DNA from: Naegleria lovaniensis
Lineage: Eukaryota > Heterolobosea > Eutetramitea > Acrasida > Naegleriidae
Direction of reading: 5' to 3'
Assembly: GCF_003324165.1 (NCBI RefSeq)
Contig: NW_025407846.1
Span: forward strand, 124,001 to 188,000
Length of the DNA: 64,000 nt
Shown piece by piece: positions 52,396 through 61,485 of this stretch (within the stretch, counting starts at the first letter, position 1; the number at the start of each line of letters is the position of its first letter). The notes beneath the pieces are model-generated. The model searched no databases and was not told where the DNA came from. It saw only the letters and a program-made list of their open reading frames with translations. The position numbers and the translations under genes are program-made.

Positions 52396-54065
52396 ATGAA
52401 TTCATCATCGGAACCTTCCACTCCTTCAACCGACCAACCTAACACTGTTGATCAAGAACACGATCAACAACCAGAGAGCAACAACAACAGCGGATGGGGT
52501 TGGGGAGGTGGTTGGCTTTCTTCGACCATCGGTAATGTGGTTAGAGTCATGAATCAACAAACCAATGAGTTTGGACAAAAATTGCAACAATTAGTGGCTG
52601 AAGAGGACGAGGATGTAAGCACACCCTCTACAGAGCCATCAACGACTCATCCAGCTTCATCCGAAACACCCAATGATCAAGCAGATGAAGAAAATGGACA
52701 AATCAATGACAATGGTGGAGCAGCAAATGCATCATCCCTCATTGAAGAAACGGAAAAAACCATTGAAACCTCGCTCAAAACTGCAGAGCAAAAACTCAAA
52801 TCTCTTTTCACTTCCTTTTATAACGAAACATCTCAATTAGTGGACGAAACGGCAGAGTTGAAATATGTAAAAGGGTGGGCGTCTTCGTTTGGAAAAACTG
52901 TTTTGCATACTCTTGAAGAAGCGAGTAGAATTCTCTATGATAATGAGGAGGTAAGTCATTCACATTGGTGTCATTCCGATGGTCATCAAATAATAATTAA
53001 CCGTTTTTAAATATCACATTATTTATGAAAATAATATCCATCCATAAATCTAAACAGAACGATGATGGCATTCATATCTATGTCAATTTTAAAGAATTAT
53101 TTATTGAATACCAAGGATTAAAATATTTACAAGAGGTTGCCTCCCTCTCTAAACAATGTAATGAAGAATTGGCCAAGTACATGGAAAATAGAACCGATGA
53201 ACAACGTGACAGAATTGAAAGTAAGTGCTCTCTTTTGTAAAGGATGAACTATTCAACTGCCCATCCAACACATTTCCAATAGAACTTTTACGTGAATTAA
53301 AAGACATACTCATTGACTCGACACAATTCAGTACAAAAGAGGTAGAAGAAAAGAAAGCCTCTTATCAATATATTGCTTTGCTTCCTGTTGGAAAGGAAAT
53401 TTTAGAAACTACCAATGCGTGTGTGGAGCTAGCAAAAAATGCCTACAGCAATTTGGAGGATGTATTGGGATCAACCATCGAGATTGAAGAAACGGTTCAA
53501 ACATCTACTCTACTTTTGGAAAAAAGTAAAGCAGAGTGTTACAGGTCTCTTGCAAAATTAGCATCATTGGCTTCATTACATGTAGGTTTATGATTCTTAT
53601 GATATGTTTATTTCATATATGTATTTTTTAATCAAAGATTCTAACCTTGTCACAATATCTAATAGATGTAAATAACGGAGGAAAGCTTCCTGAACAGTGG
53701 CAATCCACAGAGCTCAGTGTCACCAAAGACGCTAAACAAGTTGCTATAATTCTGAGAGATTACTTACTCTTTTTATATTCTCAATTAATTGAAATTAGTA
53801 ATCAATACACCGAGGCATTGAAGAAGAATACATCAATCGTTGGAATTAAGCTAGACGAACAACGAAAAGAATCTCTTGAAAAACGAGCTGTAAATATGGC
53901 AGCTCGCTTACATATTCACAGTGATAAGGTAGGTTGACGTTTTTTGAGAAAAACAAATTCCAAATATTTTACAATTCATTCCAAAAGGCTCTTTCCATCA
54001 TTATTAGCTGTGACAAGGAGTTTCTGACCATTCTTCAATACCTTGGCGTCATTTGGACTGAATAG
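52396..54065 (+). CDS. FAM114: FAM114 (NOXP20)-like protein, 5 exons
   Basis: Exons 52396-52950, 53058-53220, 53283-53581, 53638-53928 and 53988-54065, all GT-AG, give 461 residues; the ATG follows GAAAAA. The acceptor of exon 4 could instead lie at 53665 with a donor at 53586. The family signs are a Gly/Trp-rich N-terminus (SGWGWGGGWLSSTIGNV), an acidic linker, then KYVKGWASSFGKTVLHTLEEA and FKELFIEYQGLKYLQEVASL, matching the FYQ/EYQGLxxLE region of FAM114A1/A2. Animal FAM114 proteins bind Rab2 at the Golgi; the same role here is an inference. Confidence 0.75.
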
Positions 54066-54167
54066 AAACATGAACAATATTATGGCTATTATTTGGACAA
54101 GTCGCCGAAACTTTTTGTCTGACAAATAGTTAAGGTCGGCGAAACCAACCAAACACCACAATAAAAA

Positions 54168-54739
54168 ATGTTTACATCCTCACCAGCCAAACGACAAGTC
54201 CTCAACTCACTATTCCAATCTGTCTCCTCAAAAGTGCTTGTGAGTAGTGGGAGTGTTTGCAACATTAGATATTCTTACTCTGCATTCGCAACAAGAACAA
54301 TTGCCAATCAACCTTGCATGACTTGTGAAAGACACTTATTTGTAAACAAAAAACGATCAAATAATCATTTACCAATTGAAACAACGCCAGACGGTAGCGA
54401 GAAATATTCGAACAACTCCCAAAGAATTGTTGATGATGGAAGCTTCAAATCGCTTTTCAGAATCTGTCTACAATTTCTCACGAATATTCGAAAACATTTA
54501 TCACTCATGGAAATGTCCATGATTGGTATTGGAATATTGGCTACCTCAACAGTTGTCTATCGATATTTGTATGTTGTGTAGATTTAGATAGAACAGAAAT
54601 TGATTCATTAGAATTGATCAATTTTCCAGAAGCCACCCTTTCGCAATGCTCACATCTCTCCACACCTATTGAAGAAAATCCAACATTAATACGAAAAAGC
54701 ATCTATGACAGTAATTCAATTCTTAATATTGAACCATGA
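54168..54739 (+). CDS. Small membrane protein, one-base frameshift
   Basis: The ATG follows ATAAAAA. The first 137 codons include a Ser/Arg-rich, acid-poor N-terminus (MFTSSPAKRQVLNSLFQSVS), possibly a mitochondrial presequence, and a membrane helix (MSMIGIGILATSTVVYRYLY) before a stop at 54579. One base off, a clean frame continues (DLDRTEIDSLELINFPEATL onward) to TGA at 54737-54739, directly next to the stop of the villin-headpiece gene. One missing base near 54572-54579 would link both into 190 residues. No family recognised. Confidence 0.6.
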
Positions 54740-56557
54740 TTAAAATAGACCCTTCTCAATTTTTAGTCTTCTCTTTCTACTGATATTTAATTCCTCAAAG
54801 GTCTTTCGATCCATTTCAAAAACCTTAATAAACTCTTCGTCACTCAAATACTTTTCCTTTTCATTTTGTTTGACACCTTTTGGAAATTTATCTTTCAATT
54901 CCAAGTATGAAAATTTGTAAATCATTGGATCTAAATAATAATGACTGGTTTGACTAATATTTCCAGATTCTGAAGAAGCATCAACACTTGTCCTATCCAT
55001 GGCAGTACTAGTAGTTGATGTAGATGTGTAATTACTCATGGTTGAGGATGCCATGGAATGTCTATTTCCTTTCAAATGGTGGTTGTAAAACATGTGAGGA
55101 GGATGACTCGAATCATGATCTTCTTCATTACTTTCAATACTCGTTCGTTTCAAATATAATTTGTTGTTAGAAACAGTATTCGAAGAGGATGGAATTATAT
55201 TCGCTTGAGAAGAGTAATGTTGTGCATCATTGAGCATGTTAAGAATGGATGTGAGTTTTTTTCCAACTTTGGAATGTGAAGTTTGAATTTTGGGTAAATG
55301 AGTTGAAAATGTTGCATGGGACGATGTCAAGTGTGGAGCAGAAGGTTGTGAAAGAGATGAATTCATGAATGGTTGAGATGAAGTTGTTGCTGTGGTGGAA
55401 GAATTTGGTCCAAGGATGGTCTTGCATGGATGTTCAATCAATGTTTCTTCTATTGTGCCATCTTTAGAAAAGGGTGTAGTGGATGTAATCGTATTGGTTT
55501 GAATTTTGGTTGTTGTTGTTGATAGTTGTTGCTGATGATGATGAGGAGATTCTTGACCATGGTGTGAAATTTTCAAATCTTGTTCATTGAAATCTTCTAA
55601 TGGATAAATTAAATGATCAGCTGAATCATCCTCTTCATCATACTCTGTAAATAATGATGAAGCCTCAATATATTGTTTACAAATCCATTCTCTTTTTTGT
55701 TCATACTCCTCTCGTGACATTAAGCTATGTGTTCGTTCATGTCTTGCTAAAAATTCACGATTCAATTCCATATTTTCAAATTGAATGACTGGAGATGAAA
55801 AACGTGGAGAAATTTTGTTCTCATTTTGTGTTGAATGATGATTAAGGGATGAGGATTGTTCAGATTCCTCTCCACTCTGTTCATCCTCAGAAACCATATT
55901 ATCAAAATATAATTCATCTAATTGCTCTAATTGTTCAAAAACTTCATCAAAAAGTTGTTGTTTCGATTTGGATCGATTTTTTCGATTGTTAGGAGTGTGA
56001 GAAGATGATTGTTGAATATTCTTTGGAATTTGTGAATTTGATGATGAAAGGACAGAAATTGTTGAATCATTTTGGTTGAGAAAAGTAGGAGAAGGAAGGA
56101 CCAAATGTTGTGGTGACCATTGCTGGTGTTGTTGTTGTGTGGAAATGGTTGTTGGATGAATGGGATGAGAAGATACAGGATGATGTTTTGAGTTTTCGGA
56201 AGTTTTTAATAATGAGAATTTGAATGTAGAATTTGATGTGTTCTTTTGTGAAATGTCACGACTATTGATACTACGACTTGTACGTAATTGGTGAGAATTA
56301 GAGGAAGCATTCTTGTTCAATTGTTGGACTCGTTCTCGAACTTTGGATGGTTGTTGGCTTTTGATTGGTTGAAATTGTTGTTGTTGTTGTGATTGAACAA
56401 TGACATGTTCATTGCCCATTGAATTTTGTACTAATATGGGAGATGACTTGGGAGTATCATCAATTTCTGTATCATTAGTGAAATTCCGAGGTGTTGTGGA
56501 TGACGACGATGATGATGGTGCAGATGAGGATCGATCATGGTTTGTTTTGGCCATCAT
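54740..56557 (-). CDS. Villin headpiece domain protein
   Basis: Single exon, 605 residues; the ATGATG start follows CAAAAA. Nearly all of it is low-complexity Ser, Gln, His, Asn and Thr, predicted disordered. The last 65 residues are a villin headpiece: FSYLELKDKFPKGVKQNEKE, KYLSDEEFIKVFEMDRKTF and the hallmark C-terminus RLKIEKGLF, matching the KKEKGLF end of villin that binds F-actin. No gelsolin repeats, so the protein is not villin itself but may link actin filaments to a flexible scaffold. Confidence 0.88.
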   Translation of the reverse strand: MMAKTNHDRSSSAPSSSSSSTTPRNFTNDTEIDDTPKSSPILVQNSMGNEHVIVQSQQQQQFQPIKSQQPSKVRERVQQLNKNASSNSHQLRTSRSINSRDISQKNTSNSTFKFSLLKTSENSKHHPVSSHPIHPTTISTQQQHQQWSPQHLVLPSPTFLNQNDSTISVLSSSNSQIPKNIQQSSSHTPNNRKNRSKSKQQLFDEVFEQLEQLDELYFDNMVSEDEQSGEESEQSSSLNHHSTQNENKISPRFSSPVIQFENMELNREFLARHERTHSLMSREEYEQKREWICKQYIEASSLFTEYDEEDDSADHLIYPLEDFNEQDLKISHHGQESPHHHQQQLSTTTTKIQTNTITSTTPFSKDGTIEETLIEHPCKTILGPNSSTTATTSSQPFMNSSLSQPSAPHLTSSHATFSTHLPKIQTSHSKVGKKLTSILNMLNDAQHYSSQANIIPSSSNTVSNNKLYLKRTSIESNEEDHDSSHPPHMFYNHHLKGNRHSMASSTMSNYTSTSTTSTAMDRTSVDASSESGNISQTSHYYLDPMIYKFSYLELKDKFPKGVKQNEKEKYLSDEEFIKVFEMDRKTFEELNISRKRRLKIEKGLF

Positions 56558-56747
56558 TTTTTGCGCTGTGACATTGGATCAAAGTGGTGCTTGCTGTTTC
56601 AGATTGCTTTATTGGTGAGTTGAGAGCAAATTGTCACAATCACCCAGACACAATAAGAGAGCAGCACGTTTTACGTGACATGGTTTATGTCTCACAAATT
56701 GCTCGAGTTTTTGCATTGAATTGTCTCAAGTCGGATTTTCTCCTGTT

Positions 56748-57745
56748 CTACTTGGTAAAATCTCTGATAAATTGTGCAACGGTCGAATGTCCATACATCT
56801 CTGCAATCATGTCTGCTGTATCTGTACTTCCTCGTGTTGCTTGATTCTTGTCTGCACCTTTTTCAAGCAAAATCTTCACAGCAAGAATGTCACCATTGGA
56901 AGCAGCTACATGGAGAGCACTCATCTATTGGAGTCAATTTCAAAGTCTCATGATAAGCAAAAAGAGTCATTCAAGAGAAATCGATACTTACACCGTTTTC
57001 ATCCATGTGATTGATGTTTGACCCTTTTTCAATCAACAATTTCATCACTTCATATTGTTTGGAGTTGGTGGCAAGAATTAGAGGAGTATCTCCTTCGAAC
57101 TATATGATCCAAAGAGTAGATTATGAAGAATGCATTCAATTTAAAATAAGTTGTAATTAACGGATTATTAATACAGCACGACGACATTATTCGAATTGAT
57201 TCAACGAACAACAACATACATCAGGCAAATTAACAATTGGCCTTGCAAGTTCAAAAAACAAAGTCAAAGCTTCGATTTGACCTTTAACCGCTGCATACAT
57301 GAACGGAGTCATCTATATAGGTGTGTATCATGATCATGTCAAGGTACAGAGGTATGATGATTGCGTTAAGCTTGAAATTAATTCTTACCTCTCCTAGTAC
57401 TTCATCAAAATTTAAAAATTCATTGACCAAGTATCGATTCTCTCGTTCTGATAACACCTTTCTAATCACATCTAAATCTCCATTATAAGCAGCATCACAT
57501 AAGGCTTCATGAGGAGAAAGTTGTCTCTCCTCATTTTCATCAATCGGAGTGGTTGGTGTGAGTACTTCTTCATCTTGCTCTGATGGTTGATGATCATCAA
57601 CTTGTTTGCTCGGTGTAGAAGAACTACTCTCACCCGATACTTCCTTCTTTCCTAGTGATTTTACTTCTCTATTCAAATCCTCAAGGCTCGTATTGATGTT
57701 TTGAAAACGTTGCGTTAAATCTTGTATCCGTTTATCGTCTTGCAT
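56748..57745 (-). CDS. Ankyrin repeat protein, 4 exons
   Basis: Exons 57745-57389, 57312-57220, 57099-56992 and 56924-56748, all in phase 0 with GT-AG introns of 67-120 nt, give 244 residues. The start follows seven A. An N-terminal coiled coil (RIQDLTQRFQNINTSLEDLN) and an acidic Ser/Pro linker precede four ankyrin repeats, each roughly on its own exon: LCDAAYNGDLDVIRKVL; TPFMYAAVKGQIEALTLF; TPLILATNSKQYEVMKLLI; SALHVAASNGDILAVKILL. The repeat-per-exon layout is notable. Protein partner unknown. Confidence 0.85.
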
Positions 57746-57992
57746 TTTTTTAAATGAAAAGATTCAAATTATCACGAATCTTTGAAACAAGCAAATCCAG
57801 ATGGAGGTTGCCAAGAGCTCTACTCATATTCTGCTCAGTTTTCGAATTCTTTCTATCAAGTTTTTGAAAATTGAACGTCTTTAGTTGATAGAGTTTAAAA
57901 TGTACAATTTAGAATTTCATAACTGTTTGAATTCAGTACTGGTCATTGTTGACCATAGTCGTAGGATATTGGTCTTCTATTCACACTGTATT

Positions 57993-59905
57993 CTAGTTCA
58001 AGATCTTTTCGAGAGAATTATCTTTTCTCAAATCTTGAATGGTTCCAACAAATCCACGTTCTCCATTCCATTTCGTCTCACTTACACTCAACCAAATTGG
58101 GAATTGATTCCCTTGCTTATCTTTAGCAGTGACCTTTCTTCCTCTACCAATCACCTTCTTTTCTCCAGTTTCTAAATAGTGAGAAACATAAGTGTCGTGA
58201 ACTGAAGCATATTTTTCAGGCATGAGTTTGTTAATATTCTTTCCAATCATTTCATCTCTATTGTAAGAAAACATTTTCTCTGCTGATTTGTTCATAAAGC
58301 AAACAGTGCATTTCGTATCAATAATGATGACAGCATCCACCAAGTTCTCTAAGAGATTGGTAACAGAAGAGTTTGTTTGTTTGCTCTTATCCTTTCTCAA
58401 ATCTTGAATAGTTCCTGTGAATGCATGTCTTCCCAACCAAGAAGATTCAGCGACTGATAACCAAATTGGGAAAATTAAACCATCCTTTGCACGAGCTTCA
58501 ACCATTCTTCCTGATCCAATAATCTTTGCTTGACCAGTTCTCAAATAATTATCTACATAGTTATCATGTTGAGCTCTGTGTGGATTGCTCATCAAGATTT
58601 TAACATTTCTTCCAATTAATTCCTTTCTATTATAACCAAATGCCTTTTCCACACTCTTGTTCACATATTGAATAATCTTATCATCTGTAATAATAATAAC
58701 AGCATCAACAAAGTCATCAAAGAAAACAGCACCATCATCCATTTCTGGTTCTTCATCTTCACCATAAATACTTGGAAATTGTTCAATGTGACGTTGAACT
58801 TGCAATTGCGCCATATTGCTGGATGATAATTCACTTCCACTGGTTTGACTTGATGTATCATCGTTCAATTGAGCTGAAGAATCATTCTCAGTAGTAATGT
58901 ACAATCTAATAGCAGAATCCACTGGAACGTTTTGTAAACAAATTGCAAAATCTTCTTCTTTTCTAATGTTAATGAAATCACCTTCTGTGTCCTTGTATTT
59001 AATCACTGGTTTTAAACAGTGATATTCTTCAATGATTCTCAACTTTAATTCATTAAATGTGGCTCTATCTTTCTTGAGAGCAATCAAATGGACGTCATCA
59101 TTGTGATAACACTTGAATACAAGATCAATACCAGAAGAGGCATTATTATTGGAAGAACTTCCACCACTCAAATCCGAAGATTGATTTTGTGCCGCGGAAG
59201 AAGGCTGTGAAGAAGATTGAGCCGATGGCATATTCTCTGCCGAGTCATTGGATTCTGAGAGAGCTTCGAGAAAGTTTGTAATGTTGGAATTCTTTTTGAG
59301 AGCCTCAACTAATTTCTTAAATTTCTTTCGGTGACCTAATTTAGTGATTTGAAGTTGATTCATATCTGTTGTATTGGATAGGGTGGTGTGTGTGACAATG
59401 CAAGAGTTGTGATGATGATAAATTTGTTGACAAGAAATTAAATTGTTCAAACACCTACCTTCTTCTCCTAATTCTAATAATTCTTGACCACTGATAGAAT
59501 TGTTGATGAATACATTCTACCACAGTAGTAATGAGATCCAGGTTGTCCACATGTATAAAATTGTTAAATTTAACAACACGTGTTGTATACCCAAATTTAA
59601 CAATTATATACAACGCGCACAATACGAAACATACCTTGTATTCACCCAATCCGACCAAGTCCAACCAAATACCAACTTCGTTCACAGCCCATGACCCAGC
59701 ATCTGAAAATTCATGTGATTCCATTCAGCCAATTGAATTTTAAAGTTTCATCATTGACACCAAGCGAAAGTCAATAAAACTATTCTGATGTTGATCATCG
59801 ATGTTTCTACATACCTTTCTGTTGCAATTTCTTTGCTAGATCAGAATTTGGTTTGGCATTGGCCTGAGGTGTATCCTTGTTCTTTTTGAAGAAACCGAAT
59901 GGCAT
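57993..59905 (-). CDS. SAM-PB1-PAS-PAS protein, 4 exons
   Basis: Exons 59905-59815, 59702-59635, 59516-59459 and 59365-57993 with GT-AG introns give 529 residues. A SAM domain is assembled from exons 2-4 (VNEVGIWLDLVGLGEYK; ISGQELLELGEEDMNQLQI; TKLGHRKKFKKLVEALKK). A PB1-like domain follows (LVFKCYHNDDVHLIAL; IKYKDTEGDFINIRKEEDF). Then come two PAS domains of the FixL type, each ending FPIWLSVAES/FPIWLSVSET and GTIQDLRKD. No kinase, cyclase or other output domain is present. It may sense a ligand or redox state and act by SAM/PB1-driven assembly; this is inference. Confidence 0.85.
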
Positions 59906-60403
59906 TGTTAATGATGAAGAAGGGTTTCAATGGAACGGATCAGATATTTGAATATCTATTCTGTTTTTGAAATGACAATCATACGAATATGATGAAATGT
60001 AATGGTTGTTGGGAAAGAAGTCCATAGAACACCACGATCACAACATTGGTGTAATTGGTCAGAATTTGACAGGTTTGATCATCATTTGTAAAATACATCA
60101 ACAAAATAACATCATCACCAACACATCAAAGGTTCATTCACATCATCTAACAGCCAAAACGTATTCACAAAACTTACAATGATTTTGCAAGAGATGCAAG
60201 CGAGTTTTTTTGAAAAAGTTACTCCAATGACTAATGGAGAATTCATGGCGAGCAGCAGTTCCCATAAAGTACTCTACATAAGACACATGACGAGAAGACA
60301 AGTCGAACGACTCAAGTTTTAGAAAGCGAGAGAACAAAAAGATCAAAGAAATGCTGTTTTATACAAAAACATAAAAGATCGTAACGTGCTTGGGTGTTCA
60401 TGA
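59906..60403. other. 498-bp intergenic region, no gene seen
   Basis: Lies upstream of the SAM-PAS gene and downstream of CPI1, both on the minus strand. A 67-codon minus frame (60346-60143) lacks an ATG at its start and has no family likeness. Presumably promoter and 3' UTR sequence. Confidence 0.5.
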
Positions 60404-61243
60404 TTACATGAATGGAACGCATTGAGGGATATCCTCAACAATTCCTCCAACAAAGAGTCTCCAGAAATCCAACAAAATTGTCACTAGCATGCATGAAGCC
60501 AAACTTTCCACACACACCTTGAAAGTAGAATACTTCTTCTTTGTCTCATCTTCATCAACTCTGTAGTACATTGGGAAACCAACAATAAAGTAAATTCCAT
60601 AAACTATTGAGCCAACCTTATACATCAAATCTCTGTTCTTAAAGGTATAATACTTGAAATATTGAATGGTATAAGTCTCCATGAAAGCAGTGAAATACGA
60701 AAATACCAAAATAAATGCTGACACAAAGAGGAATCTAGCAATGGAAGGATTTCTCCAAGAAGTATAAATAATTCTCAATAATACATTGCTAAGGGAAAAG
60801 TAAAAGGTAAAGTAAGCTTGGGTAGCTAAAAACATGAGGTAAGGAACATTGTTAATTCTATGAGTATCCATGGTATAACTAGCACCTAAAAGATTATAGA
60901 AATAGTGAGTCCAAAAGTAATTTCCAACAAAATTGAAAATGAAAACCCAAAGATTACACTTGAACCAATATCGTTGAGTGATTGGAAGATTACGATCAGC
61001 CTTTCCAGGAAATAATAATGGATATAAAACGCATGGAACAGCCATGATGACTCCGTACATGGTCCATTCCATTCTCGATGCTCCATCATAAATTTCATTG
61101 TAAATGAGATAAGTAAAATAGAGCATCCAGACAGGTCCATAGAATAAGAAGAATTTCTCTGCCCAAGCTTTGCTTTCGTTTTGAGAAAAGAGCCTCATCC
61201 CGACGGGAGCCTTGTTTGCTTCCTGCATTTGTTGCTTTGACAT
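60404..61243 (-). CDS. CPI1: Cycloeucalenol cycloisomerase
   Basis: Opens the cyclopropane ring of cycloeucalenol to give obtusifoliol, a step found in plants and other organisms that make sterols through cycloartenol. Single exon, 279 residues (Arabidopsis CPI1 280); the start follows GAAAAA. Conserved segments: FFLFYGPVWMLYF, PLLFPGKADRNLPITQRYWF, KCNLWVFIFNFVGNYFWTHY, FYNLLGASYTMDTHRINNVP, MYKVGSIVYGIYFIVGFPMY and LLDFWRLFVGGIV. Several membrane helices. With squalene epoxidase at 34 kb it supports a cycloartenol-type sterol route. Confidence 0.95.
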   Translation of the reverse strand: MSKQQMQEANKAPVGMRLFSQNESKAWAEKFFLFYGPVWMLYFTYLIYNEIYDGASRMEWTMYGVIMAVPCVLYPLLFPGKADRNLPITQRYWFKCNLWVFIFNFVGNYFWTHYFYNLLGASYTMDTHRINNVPYLMFLATQAYFTFYFSLSNVLLRIIYTSWRNPSIARFLFVSAFILVFSYFTAFMETYTIQYFKYYTFKNRDLMYKVGSIVYGIYFIVGFPMYYRVDEDETKKKYSTFKVCVESLASCMLVTILLDFWRLFVGGIVEDIPQCVPFM

Positions 61244-61307
61244 TTTTTCGTTTCGACTGTGTAAAGAAATAAACGGAAACCGACTTCAAGTCTTTCAATC
61301 CGCACCC

Positions 61308-61323
61308 CCGAGGCATGCCTCGG
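61308..61323. promoter_or_regulatory. Perfect 16-bp palindrome in the CPI1/MKT1 divergent promoter
   Basis: CCGAGGCATGCCTCGG equals its own reverse complement. It is strikingly G/C-rich for this region and sits 65 bp from the CPI1 start and 163 bp from the MKT1-like start. A 7-bp hairpin TTTGTTT/AAACAAA follows near 61330-61350. Likely a dimeric factor site; inference. Confidence 0.45.
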
Positions 61324-61485
61324 TCCATCTTTTGTTTGTGGAAAACAAACACTGGAGTGATGCCAAAGGTTATGAAAATGGATGTCCCCAAAAAGTGAGA
61401 AGGATTACAAAGACTTGACTCGTTTCCACAACAACAAAAAAATAAGTCTGCTGCAGATTAATAATTTTTACTTTTCATCATCAAA

